Source: Mucilaginibacter cryoferens (GTDB lineage: Bacteria > Bacteroidota > Bacteroidia > Sphingobacteriales > Sphingobacteriaceae). Taken from it: a stretch of DNA of 64,000 nucleotides. The notes under the pieces are model-generated. The model saw nothing but the letters and a program-made list of their open reading frames with translations, did no database searches and had not been told where the DNA came from. Where the stretch lies: positions 1 through 64,000 of the forward strand of contig NZ_JACHCR010000011.1 of the NCBI RefSeq assembly GCF_014205845.1, in the 5' to 3' direction. The position numbers and the translations under genes are program-made. The first letter of the stretch is position 1. Every line of letters begins with the position of its first letter. Of the stretch, positions 50,835-58,936 are shown one piece after another.

Positions 50835-51443
50835 AAATAATTGGCTTTATTAAATGTTAAGGTAAACATTTTTAGTAAAAAGCAATAGTTGAATTTATGT
50901 TTTAATTAATGCAAGTGGTTTATAAAGAGATATAAAACGAGCGGAAATAGTTTGGGAACGAGGTTTGGATAACCGGATAGACGAACTATTGGAGTTTATG
51001 AACCTGATCCACAAAAGCGGCCGGCATATATACCAGAGCGTTACGGTTGGACCGAAGACGGGAACGAAAACGTATTGAAGACAAAGTACGCTGGCGTTGG
51101 ACTAAATACAGGTGGACTTGCAACGATACACCGAGGCAATGCCTTATCAACCAACAAAAATGGTGGCTAAAATGGGTATGGGTTTGGCTTTGCGCCGGTA
51201 AGGCACCTTAAGGGAATATTTAATCATTGCTTAATTACCGGTTTACGGAGCCACGTTTGAAGTGAAACTGCCGCCGGTATTAACGCTTGTAGAATAAGAA
51301 GGGGCTCAACTTTAAGCAAAAGAAAAACACAGCAGATAATAAAACCAACTAAGTTATTCTCCCGGAAAATACAGTAAGGTAGTAGATGTATAGTAAAAAC
51401 AAAGTGCAGGATAGCAATATCCGGCACTTTGTTTATTTATAAT
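50835..51443. other. Non-coding stretch, 609 bp
   Basis: No intact gene. Between about 50940 and 51200 the plus strand reads in two overlapping frames with protein-like composition (EIVWERGLDNRIDELLEF; then PERYGWTEDGNENVLK), each ended by a stop, which looks like a decayed gene with a frameshift. I do not recognise the family. The right end holds the terminator of the RRM gene. Confidence 0.35.
51394..51434 (-). terminator. Terminator of the RRM gene
   Basis: AAACAAAGTGC and GCACTTTGTTT plus inner GGATA/TATCC pair around a 4-nt loop with one mismatch; on the minus strand it is followed by TTTTT. It begins 10 bp after the stop codon. Confidence 0.85.
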
Positions 51444-51836
51444 TTACCAACGGCTGCCACCGCCGCCGCCGCCACCTCTGCTATCTTTTGAGTAGCCGCC
51501 GCCACCGCCGCCACGGTTACCACCGCCGCCGCCATAGCCACCACCGCCGCCACGGTTGCCACCATAACCACCACCACCTCTGCTATCTCTTGGTTTTTTG
51601 TCTTCAGCCTGGCTTACTGCAATTGATCTGCCTTTAACATCAGAACCGTTTAAGCCGGTAATTGCTAATTGTGCAGCCTCATCATCAGGCATTTCAACAA
51701 ACCCGAAACCTTTGCTTCTGCCAGACTCGCGGTCAATAATAATTTTTACAGTGCTTACTTCACCGTACGCTTCAAAAAGCTCTTTTAAATCGGCTTCCTC
51801 TAATTGAAAAGGAAGGCTTCCTACAAATATGTTCAT
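51444..51836 (-). CDS. Glycine-rich RRM RNA-binding protein
   Basis: A 130-aa protein. Residues 1-78 are an RNA recognition motif: RNP2 is IFVGSL, RNP1 is RSKGFGFVEM. Residues about 85-130 are Gly/Tyr/Arg/Ser repeats (GGGGYGGNR). It resembles plant-like glycine-rich and cyanobacterial Rbp proteins that are abundant and often cold-induced RNA chaperones. I start at ATG 51836 because the RNP2 strand begins directly; one further Met lies at 51839. A palindrome sits over its promoter, and the leader is about 50 nt. Confidence 0.93.
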   Translation of the reverse strand: MNIFVGSLPFQLEEADLKELFEAYGEVSTVKIIIDRESGRSKGFGFVEMPDDEAAQLAITGLNGSDVKGRSIAVSQAEDKKPRDSRGGGGYGGNRGGGGGYGGGGGNRGGGGGGYSKDSRGGGGGGGSRW

Positions 51837-51889
51837 CAATCTTTAATTTATAAAAGGCAAGGTTGTTTCTTTTGCCCAGTTTTGTTAAC

Positions 51890-51915
51890 ATCAAATATAG
51901 TAATAGATATTTGAT
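51890..51915 (-). promoter_or_regulatory. Palindromic promoter of the RRM gene
   Basis: ATCAAATAT and ATATTTGAT are perfect 9-bp arms around AGTAATAG. The left arm contains, on the minus strand, TATATTTG (51899-51892), a -7 element, so start would be near 51885. The symmetry suggests regulation. The rest of 51840-52304 is AT-rich with a GGCACTT-TTT-AAGTGCC hairpin at 52268-52284 just past the GreA-like gene. Confidence 0.5.
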
Positions 51916-52304
51916 GATTACTGCATGATTTTATGAATGCGTGGTTTTATTTTAAAAAAAAGTTAAGTTTTATTGATTTTAGGTTAAAAACCACCATTTT
52001 TTAAAGCTTAAAAGCTTGTTTAACAATAGTTAATATTAATACAGGGCAGTATTAATGTATATTTTTATAAAAGCTATGGTGTTTATTATTTAAAAAGGGA
52101 TGAGCAAATAAAATTTTATATTTTCTTTACAAACAGGCTATATCGCCCTTGTAAATAATATTCGCAAAGCTATAAGGCAAAATTTACTGCTGTTAATATT
52201 TGTTTTTTATGGCGTGTTTCCTGTCGGCTATAGCTTTATGTTTATAGACACTTAATAATGCGATCCCGGCACTTTTTAAGTGCCTCCTTTACAAATCCTA
52301 TAAT

Positions 52305-52757
52305 TTAGCTTACTTCCTCAATAATATACGTTTTACCATTAAGCGTAAAGTTATCACCCGCTTTTGCACCATTTAGCTTTATCCCTATCGGCGAGCCCGG
52401 CGAAACGGCGAAATAAGCTTCACCGTTAAGGGATAAGCTACCCGCGCTTATAGCCAGGTAAAAATTGCCGTTGCTGGTAATTATCACACTACCCGGCTCG
52501 GCTATAGCTGCAGTGCCGCTGGTGCCAATGCGGTTTAAGGCTACCAGTAGTTTGTTAGCTTCGTTAAGCTGGGCCAGGTTGCGGTTGGTTTCTTGTTGTG
52601 CCATTTCGCGCCCGGTTTCGTACTTATCGCCTGCGCTGCTTTTGGTATCATCGTTTGATGATTTTTGCGCTTCACTTATAGCTAGTTCGGCAGCATCCAT
52701 ACTCCGGCGAACCTGGGCCACGCACAGGTCATGTAATTCTTTTTTCAGATGGCTCAT
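52305..52757 (-). CDS. GreA/GreB-like protein
   Basis: A 150-aa protein. Its N-terminal coiled coil has KSSAGDKYETGREMAQQE at the position of the GreA acidic tip, and its C-terminal domain reads AYFAVSPGSPIGIKLNGAKAGDNFTLNGKTYIIEEV, like the FKBP-fold end of Gre factors. Acidic residues at the tip are fewer than in GreA, so RNA cleavage activity is uncertain. Such Bacteroidota proteins are often mislabelled as 3-oxoacyl-ACP synthase. Monocistronic. Confidence 0.8.
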   Translation of the reverse strand: MSHLKKELHDLCVAQVRRSMDAAELAISEAQKSSNDDTKSSAGDKYETGREMAQQETNRNLAQLNEANKLLVALNRIGTSGTAAIAEPGSVIITSNGNFYLAISAGSLSLNGEAYFAVSPGSPIGIKLNGAKAGDNFTLNGKTYIIEEVS

Positions 52758-52854
52758 TGATAGTTTAACAGGGCAAAATATTTTGCGCGGTACAAATAAA
52801 GCAATAATTGATGAAATGCGGCTTTAAAACGCACGGGGAAGTCTCTGCTGGGTT

Positions 52855-52896
52855 TAAAAAATAAAAGTCCCCTTGCACTCGCTGCTTGGGGACTTT
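52855..52896 (-). terminator. Terminator-like hairpin, 200 bp after the esterase
   Basis: AAAGTCCCC and GGGGACTTT, 9 bp, loop 15 nt; on the minus strand it is followed by TATTTTTT. If it ends the alcohol dehydrogenase-esterase transcript, that mRNA has a 200-nt 3' tail. Confidence 0.65.
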
Positions 52897-53101
52897 AAAC
52901 CTAAACCTTATCACTATTTGCAGGCATGAACCTACAAAGTAGATAAACGTTTGAATTACTGGAAATGGTATATATGGTATGGCCTAATTGACATTAAAAT
53001 GATAAATTAAGAAGCAAAATTTGCCAATGTTTTAATTATCAATATTTTATATTTTGGTTGTGCTATAAAATAATACCCTTGTTTTGCCGGGTTTTTAAAG
53101 T

Positions 53102-53899
53102 TTAAAGATGCCCGGAAAAAAACTTTAAGGTAGTTACCACATGTTTTGCCCAATACGACCACTCGTGGCCGCCGCCATATTCCTCATAAATATGCGGCAT
53201 GCCCGCTTGTTCCATCTTTTTGTGCAAATCGCGGTTATAACGGATCAGCAGATCGTTGGTGCCACAATCAAACCGTACCGGCGGCAGTTGGTGCCGGTAA
53301 TGTTTAAATGTGGCAAACACATCCTCGTCAACCACATTATCCTGGGCGTAATATTTTAAAGGCTCTTCTACAAAAAGCTTTATCTGCGGTAAGCTGGTAA
53401 TTGACGACATGCCCGAGATAGCCCGGAATAGATGCCCGTATTTGGCACCGATACGCAAAGCGCCAAAGCCGCCCATAGACAGGCCCGAAATGAATAAGGG
53501 TGAATCTTTTTTTGCTCCCACAATGTTTTCCCTGATTGCAGCGGGCACATCCCCGGCAATCCACTGTTCGAAATTGTGATTGCCGTTGGGTAGGTAGCCA
53601 GATCCATCGCCCCAAAGCCCGTCTGACGGCATAGCCAATATCATAGGTGGCAGTTCGCCCAATTCAATGAGTTGGTTTACTTTTAGGTGTACGCCCGAAC
53701 TTAATGCCCAGCTCCATGCGCTGCCGTAAACACCGTGCAATAGTATTACAATAGGTAGTGTATGGGCTTGCCCGGCTCCTGGCGGCACGTAAACGCAAAT
53801 ATCGCCCCGGCCCTTTAAATTAGAGCTTTTTACAGTAATAAAACGCAGATTATTACTTTCAAACTGCTGATTAGAGATCTCTGTTGTTTTAAAGGGCAT
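53102..53899 (-). CDS. Alpha/beta-hydrolase esterase (esterase D-like)
   Basis: A 265-aa hydrolase. The oxyanion region is ILLHGVYGSAWSW, the nucleophile Ser is in SGLSMGGFGAL, the acid Asp in CGTNDLLIRYN and the His in GGGHEWSYW. This set is that of esterase D/S-formylglutathione hydrolase relatives. No signal peptide. I chose the ATG at 53899; it overlaps the stop of the upstream alcohol dehydrogenase, so the two are coupled. The substrate could be a thioester made by that enzyme; not certain. Confidence 0.87.
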   Translation of the reverse strand: MPFKTTEISNQQFESNNLRFITVKSSNLKGRGDICVYVPPGAGQAHTLPIVILLHGVYGSAWSWALSSGVHLKVNQLIELGELPPMILAMPSDGLWGDGSGYLPNGNHNFEQWIAGDVPAAIRENIVGAKKDSPLFISGLSMGGFGALRIGAKYGHLFRAISGMSSITSLPQIKLFVEEPLKYYAQDNVVDEDVFATFKHYRHQLPPVRFDCGTNDLLIRYNRDLHKKMEQAGMPHIYEEYGGGHEWSYWAKHVVTTLKFFSGHL

Positions 53900-55019
53900 C
53901 TTCGTGGTCGAAAACAATAACTCCCTTGGCGTTTCTGCCTTTCAGCATGTCGTCAAAAGCTTTATCGAGCTCATTTATTTTATAAGTGCGTGTAATCATT
54001 TCTTCCAGCAGCAGGCTTCCGTTCTGGTAATGTTTTATTAATTCAGGAAAATCTATCTGCGGCCTACATTTGCCATATAGCGGATTAATGTAAACTTTAT
54101 CCCACTCAAACAGGCGCATATCAATGGTAATATTCTGCTCAATACCGCTTACCTGCACCGCGGTGCCCGCGTTACGCACCATAGCCAGTGGCGCGGCACC
54201 AAGCTCCGGAATGGCGGTGCATTCAAAGGCGTAATCGGCACCACGTTGGGTTATTGTTTTAACCTGTTGGGCAGCCTTAAGCAGGCCTGTATCTGCTTTA
54301 TCGGCCAAAATGGTATGGGTGGCGCCAAATTTCACTGCCATATCCAGGCGGTTTTGGTTAATATCTATCGCGATGATCATCCCGGCGCCGGCAATTTTAG
54401 CGCCCTGGATAACATTTAACCCCACGCCGCCGGTACCCAATACAACCACACTTGAGCCTGCTTTTACTTTGGCGGCATTTACTACCGAACCGTAACCCGT
54501 CATCACCCCGCAGCTAATGATACTTGCGGCCGGGAACGACATGGTTGCCGACGTATTTTTTACTACTGCCGATGCTTTTACCAAAGTATATTGGGCAATG
54601 GTGCCAATATTAAAAGAGCGCAAAATTGACTCGCCATTAAAAGTTGTGCCCGATAGATGGGCATGGCCGGGTGTGTAACCGTTACCCCCTGCCGCTACCG
54701 GCGAGGCTATTTCGCACAGGTGCTGGTTACCCTCTAAACATTGAAAGCAATGGCCGCAATGCATGGCCCAGTTTAGTATCACCCTATCGCCCGGTGCCAG
54801 GCCGGTTACGTCACTCCCTGTTTTTACAATAACGCCAGCACCTTCGTGCCCTATGATGAGCTTTTTGCCCCAGCTTAGCGAGTCGTGGTCGGTGTGGCAA
54901 AGGCCGGCGGCCATAATTTTTACCAACACTTCATCGGCCTCGGGGTTTTGCACCTCAATATCTTCAATAGTAAAAGTTCCGTTTCCATTGGCAATGGCAG
55001 CCTTGCAGGTAATGGCCAT
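53889..55019 (-). CDS. Zinc-dependent alcohol dehydrogenase (class III-like)
   Basis: A 376-aa medium-chain dehydrogenase. Catalytic zinc ligands are in GLCHTDHDS and IGHEGAGVIV; the structural zinc Cys are in CGHCFQCLEGNQHLC. The NAD-binding motif is VVLGTGGVGLNVIQGA. It is like S-(hydroxymethyl)glutathione or mycothiol-dependent formaldehyde dehydrogenases in layout, but Asp/Arg residues specific to glutathione cannot be checked without alignment. The downstream overlapping esterase gene gives an frmA-frmB-like pair, so aldehyde oxidation to an ester or thioester followed by hydrolysis is plausible. Confidence 0.9.
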   Translation of the reverse strand: MAITCKAAIANGNGTFTIEDIEVQNPEADEVLVKIMAAGLCHTDHDSLSWGKKLIIGHEGAGVIVKTGSDVTGLAPGDRVILNWAMHCGHCFQCLEGNQHLCEIASPVAAGGNGYTPGHAHLSGTTFNGESILRSFNIGTIAQYTLVKASAVVKNTSATMSFPAASIISCGVMTGYGSVVNAAKVKAGSSVVVLGTGGVGLNVIQGAKIAGAGMIIAIDINQNRLDMAVKFGATHTILADKADTGLLKAAQQVKTITQRGADYAFECTAIPELGAAPLAMVRNAGTAVQVSGIEQNITIDMRLFEWDKVYINPLYGKCRPQIDFPELIKHYQNGSLLLEEMITRTYKINELDKAFDDMLKGRNAKGVIVFDHEDAL

Positions 55020-55463
55020 AATATAAAATGAGTGTATTATTTAGCAGATGTTCCTCTAAACGCGGTTGCCGGTAAATTATTGGCCCTAAAACCGGGGTTT
55101 TACGTAACTATTTACTAAGGAAACTAACATGGCTAAATTAAGGGCGGGCAACACTCAAAAACACAGTAAAATTGGCAAATATGTGGTATATATTATCCTT
55201 TGCAATAATATGGAGGCTAAGAGCCTGTTTTAAAATAAATAAACAAATCGTCATTGCGAGTGACAACCAGGGTCAACCTGGAAAAGACAGTAATGACATG
55301 GTTGCAAATGGGCGGTTGTGGACTAAACAATAATGGGGTCTTCTTTAAAAAAGTGGTGGGAATGTGCGATTCCCCTCTCGAGAGGGGCGGAGGGGTGTGT
55401 TTATGCACGCGAAAGAACGCAGTAGAACACACCCCTGCCACGGCGCTTCCCATCGCCATTTAG
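55020..55463. other. Non-coding stretch with repeat debris
   Basis: No gene. It contains GTCATTGCGAG and AAAAGACAGTAATGACAT fragments shared with the A repeats downstream, CCCCTCTCGAGAGGGG (55374-55389), and an inverted repeat GGGGTGTGTT/AACACACCCC (55391-55437). It is a landing zone for dispersed repeats. Confidence 0.6.
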
Positions 55464-55590
55464 CCCATTTAGCGCAAGTCTTGTGGGATGGCCTGTGCGT
55501 AGAGGACTTGTGACTTGTCCACAAAACATATCGTCGAGCACAGGTCACCCATCCCACAAACCTCAAACACAAGACCTGCGCTAAAAAAGG
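55464..55590. repeat. Repeat B, copy 1 (127 bp, terminal inverted repeats)
   Basis: Begins CCCATTTAGCGCAAGTCTTG and ends CACAAGACCTGCGCTAAAAAAGG. The ends TTTAGCGCA-GTCTTGTG are inverted repeats (17 of 18 matching), as in a MITE. Copy 2 is at 55929-56055 in the same orientation. Confidence 0.8.
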
Positions 55591-55639
55591 TAACCCAGAA
55601 AAGACAGTAATGACATCTTAAAAAAGACCGTCCTTGCGA

Positions 55640-55770
55640 GGAGGTACGACGAAGCAATCCCCAAATTACAGGGCGGATTTGCACAGCTACTCTGTAAGTC
55701 GGGGATTGCTTCGTACCTCGCAATGACGGTGGCGATGGTGTTGTGTTTAAAAAAATACATACTGATAATC
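55640..55770. repeat. Repeat A, copy 1 (131 bp)
   Basis: GAGGTACGACGAAGCAATCC near the left end and GGGGATTGCTTCGTACCTC further right form a hairpin, with an inner TTACAG/CTGTAA pair, followed by GCAATGACGGTGGCGATGGT. Copy 2 is at 55797-55927. The sequence ACGAAGCAATCCCC is typical of repeats scattered in Sphingobacteriaceae genomes. Confidence 0.8.
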
Positions 55771-55796
55771 AATGCTTTGAAAGTATGTCATTATAA

Positions 55797-55927
55797 GGAG
55801 GTACGACGAAGCAATCCCCTACTTACAGGGCGGATTTGCACAGCTACTCTGTAAGCAGGGGATTGCTTCGTGCCTCGCAATGACGGTGGCGATGGTGTTG
55901 TATTTGAAAAAAAACCATTTGATAATC
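55797..55927. repeat. Repeat A, copy 2 (131 bp)
   Basis: Same length and orientation as copy 1; differences in the stem (TACCTC to TGCCTC; CCCCAAATTA to CCCCTACTTA with matching change on the other arm) partly keep pairing. It ends one base before repeat B copy 2. Confidence 0.8.
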
Positions 55928-55928
55928 A

Positions 55929-56055
55929 CCCATTTAGCGCAAGTCTTGTGGGGCGGACTGTGCGTAGAGGACTTGTGGCTTGTCCACAAAACATATCGTC
56001 GAGCACAGGTCACCCATCCCACAAACCTCAAACACAAGACCTGCGCTAAAAAAGG
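55929..56055. repeat. Repeat B, copy 2 (127 bp)
   Basis: Nearly identical to copy 1, same length. Its right end is fused to the coding sequence of the amylase fragment: the final G is the first base of the fragment's first codon. Confidence 0.8.
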
Positions 56056-56534
56056 CTACAGATGCCAACGAAATTCCAGAAAGACAAGCCTTTGATTGGT
56101 ACACATCAGCCCAGGGTAAAGGCATGGCCTATTGGTACAAACAAACCGGAGAGCATAAAGATCAGTTTAATGATGATAGGCCTAACGACGGCATCTCCCT
56201 CGAAGAGGAAAGAAAAGACCCCAACTCGTTGTTTAACTATTATAAGGCTATGATCAGGCTGCGACAATCAAACACTGCCATTACAAAAGGTACTTATCAA
56301 ACACTCTTCAACAATAACGATCACGTGTTTTCATTCATCAGGCAAGATGGCGATAAAGCCGTAATTGTGGTGGTTAATTTAGCTGATACAAGCCAGGCCG
56401 CTGATGTTGAGATTGGAACAGCATGGGGCAAAAAAACGGCTAATTTTATTGGGCGACAGGAAGTGAAGAAAAACGACGGTAAAATAAACGTAAACCTGGG
56501 CGCCTATGAAATTGCAGCGTGGACGGTGGAGTAG
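56055..56534 (+). pseudogene. C-terminal fragment of a GH13 alpha-amylase-type gene
   Basis: The 159 codons from 56055 read ATDANEIPERQAFDWY...NYYKAMIRLRQSNTAI...AVIVVVNLADTSQ...INVNLGAYEIAAWTVE. This matches the end of the (beta/alpha)8 barrel and the C-terminal beta domain of periplasmic GH13 enzymes. The first 350-400 residues, including all catalytic residues and any signal peptide, are gone; their place is taken by repeat B. An ATG inside the repeat (55980) gives a 184-aa frame, but it cannot make an active enzyme. The remaining codons are intact, so the loss is recent. Confidence 0.85.
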
Positions 56535-56564
56535 TAGCGCTCTCCGCACAGAGCACCCAACTAA

Positions 56565-57596
56565 TTACGCCGATATGTGGTTATCCCTAACCATTTTCTC
56601 TAACGCATTTATCCACGTTGGCGAATCGTTAAGGCTTTCAACCAGCTGAACCCGTTCGCCGCCTAAGGCTTTAAATTCGTCGCCGTACTCGGTGGTTACT
56701 TCGTAAACGGTTTCCAGGCAATCGGCAACAAAAGCGGGGCAAAATACCAGCAGGCTTTTTTTGCCTTCCCTGGCTAAGCTGGCCACCACTTCGCTGGTAT
56801 AAGGCTGCACCCATGGATCGTTACCCAGGCGCGATTGAAAACAGATGGTGTATTTTTCTTTGGGGATATTAAGCTTTTCGGCAATAAGCTTAGCCGTGTG
56901 GTGCGATTGGGCCGAGTAGCAAAATTTATTGGCATCAGTAATAGTTTCGCAGCATTTATCAACCTTTAAGCAGTGCTTATGCGTATGATCGGCTTTTATC
57001 AGCTGCCTTTGAGGCAAGCCGTGGAAGCTGAATAGCACATGGTCGAATTTGGCAGGATCGTATTTTGCACCATTTTCTGCAAAGGTGGCAATCATCAGCT
57101 CGTTATCATGAAACGAGTTCACAAATGATATGGTTGGCTTGGTTGGCCAAGCCATCAGCAACTCCATCACCTTATCATAAACAGAACCTGTACTGGCCGA
57201 CGCGTATTGCGGAAACAAGGCTATCACCTGAATGTCATCAACCAGGGCATTTTTTAATCTATCCAGAGCCGATTCGATAGTTGGGTTTTGGTAGCGCATG
57301 GCCAACTCAACAATATACTCATCGCCCAGGCGCTGTTTTAGGGCATCCTGCTGTAAAATACTATAGTGCATTAAGGGCGAACCTGTTGTATCGCTCCAGA
57401 TAGCCCGGTATAATTTAGCCGATTTTGGTGCACGAAACGGAACTATAATGCCCCTAACCAACAATGTACGCAATACCGGATTAATATCAATAACCCGGGG
57501 GTCCATCAAAAACTCATTCAGGTAGGTACGTACATCGGCTGTCGACGCGCTGTTTGGTGTACCTAAGTTGACTAATAAAACGCCTTTTTTGCCCAT
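56565..57596 (-). CDS. hemH: Ferrochelatase
   Basis: A 343-aa enzyme inserting Fe(II) into protoporphyrin (or coproporphyrin) in haem synthesis. It starts GKKGVLLVNLGTPNS; the catalytic His is in LFSFHGLPQRQ, and the Glu-rich C-terminal metal region CPAFVADCLETVYEV is present. Length fits. Its stop is 30 bp from the stop of the amylase fragment on the other strand; no other haem genes adjoin. Confidence 0.97.
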   Translation of the reverse strand: MGKKGVLLVNLGTPNSASTADVRTYLNEFLMDPRVIDINPVLRTLLVRGIIVPFRAPKSAKLYRAIWSDTTGSPLMHYSILQQDALKQRLGDEYIVELAMRYQNPTIESALDRLKNALVDDIQVIALFPQYASASTGSVYDKVMELLMAWPTKPTISFVNSFHDNELMIATFAENGAKYDPAKFDHVLFSFHGLPQRQLIKADHTHKHCLKVDKCCETITDANKFCYSAQSHHTAKLIAEKLNIPKEKYTICFQSRLGNDPWVQPYTSEVVASLAREGKKSLLVFCPAFVADCLETVYEVTTEYGDEFKALGGERVQLVESLNDSPTWINALEKMVRDNHISA

Positions 57597-57767
57597 AATT
57601 TTACAATCGCAAAAATAAAATAATTTAGGTAGCTACCGACCCGGCAGCTCAATAAATTACAAAAGGGTAACAAGAAGGCCTATAATTAAAGGGGGCATCA
57701 ACAAAATAGCACAGTCTATTAAGGCTGTTGGTTTACATATAACAAAAGCATGGTATTACTTTGTAAA

Positions 57768-57809
57768 TAAAAAGGGGCAATCTCATGTTTATGAAACTGC
57801 CCCTTTTTA
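57768..57809 (-). terminator. Terminator of the outer-membrane protein gene
   Basis: AAAAAGGGGCA and TGCCCCTTTTT form an 11-bp stem with an 18-nt loop; T-runs lie on both strands. It is 45 bp beyond the stop at 57854. Confidence 0.8.
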
Positions 57810-57853
57810 TTAAGTCTTGATTCCCGACTCTTATCTCTTGGTTCTCTCTATTG

Positions 57854-58606
57854 TTAAAACTCTTTGTATAAGCCTATTGATAGCTGACCTACGGTAATGG
57901 CCTGGTTGGTTACAGTGCGGCCAAGTTCTAGTGTGCGGCCAGTGTAGGTTATTTTTGGTCCGGCAGAGTTAACGTAATTCCCTTTAGCAAATAAACCCCA
58001 GCCTGCGCCGGTGTTTAAGCGAATAGCCGCGCTACCACCGTAAGCAAACGCAAATTTGCTTGAGCTATGCTGAATAAACTCGCCGCTTTGTGCGTCAACG
58101 CCTTGTATATCAACCGCTATTTGTGGTGTGGCGAAGCTTTTGATTGCGCCAATTGAGGCTCTGAAATCGAAGTTAAAAGCATGCCATTTTACCGTGTATT
58201 GCGGGCCCACCAATATATTAAGGTTTCTGTAACGTAAATCGGCCGTAACTACAGATCCGTCTGCCTTGTATGAGTCGGTATAACCTTGTGAAATTAGCAA
58301 GTCGTCATTGTACGTTAAATTACCCTGGTCCTGGTAGCTTACTGTATAGCCTAAAGCTAAACGTTTTAAAAAGTAATGCGCACCATCAATGCTGTAAAAA
58401 AGCCCTTTTTTAGAGAAGCCAGCTTTAGGGTTGGCGTAATCTGTTGAATAAAAATTTCCCCAAGGCATTGAAATACCCGAACCCAGGCTTATATAGCTCT
58501 TTGATTTTTCGGAAGCAATATCATCATCCTGAACATCCTGAGCCTTTGACTTGAACGCTATCAGCATGAAAAAAGCTGCAGCCAATAATGTAAAAATTTG
58601 TTTCAT
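57854..58606 (-). CDS. Outer-membrane beta-barrel protein
   Basis: A 250-aa protein with a signal peptide (MKQIFTLLAAAFFMLIAFKSKAQ). Mature part has alternating beta strands (YISLGSGISMPWGNFYS; ALGYTVSYQDQGNL; LNILVGPQYTVKW; FAYGGSAAIRLNTGAGWGLFAKGNY) and a terminal aromatic strand LSIGLYKEF ending in Phe, typical for eight- to ten-stranded barrels assembled by BAM. Family beyond 'outer membrane beta-barrel' not recognised. Confidence 0.8.
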   Translation of the reverse strand: MKQIFTLLAAAFFMLIAFKSKAQDVQDDDIASEKSKSYISLGSGISMPWGNFYSTDYANPKAGFSKKGLFYSIDGAHYFLKRLALGYTVSYQDQGNLTYNDDLLISQGYTDSYKADGSVVTADLRYRNLNILVGPQYTVKWHAFNFDFRASIGAIKSFATPQIAVDIQGVDAQSGEFIQHSSSKFAFAYGGSAAIRLNTGAGWGLFAKGNYVNSAGPKITYTGRTLELGRTVTNQAITVGQLSIGLYKEF

Positions 58607-58936
58607 GTTGTAATAGTCCTAATATAAAAATAAGGTTTGCCGGTTACCTTGTTTATTTGGTTTAGCAAACGCGTAAAAAAAAGCATTATTATCGTTAACA
58701 GCGCCGATAATAAAAAAACAGCCATTAACAGATAACCATACAGGCAAAATCGTAAAAACACGGTTTTGCCTCCGGCTATTGCCGGTTTTTAGTTACAGGC
58801 TGCTAATATAGCTTGCCCCGGTCAATTAAATGGCAGCAAAGGGCAAAATTAACAACTTTTAACCTTTATTGACCTAAATCACTTGTGCTACTCTGGCTCA
58901 AATCCCTATCTTTAGTTTCCTGTAATTTAAATAAAA
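58607..58936. other. Divergent intergenic region with two hairpins
   Basis: AGGCAAAA.CGT/ACG.TTTTGCCT (58742-58771) and directly after it CCGGC-TATT-GCCGG-TTTTT (58772-58790), the latter a small terminator on the plus strand without an upstream gene. A TATCTTTA element (58907-58914), with TTG 21 nt upstream, is a possible promoter for the peptidase gene. Confidence 0.5.

Noticed and set aside
55980..56054. Start of a 184-aa protein inside repeat B2
   Set aside because: The codons are repeat sequence, present also in copy B1; the gene part starts at the repeat boundary and is a truncated GH13.
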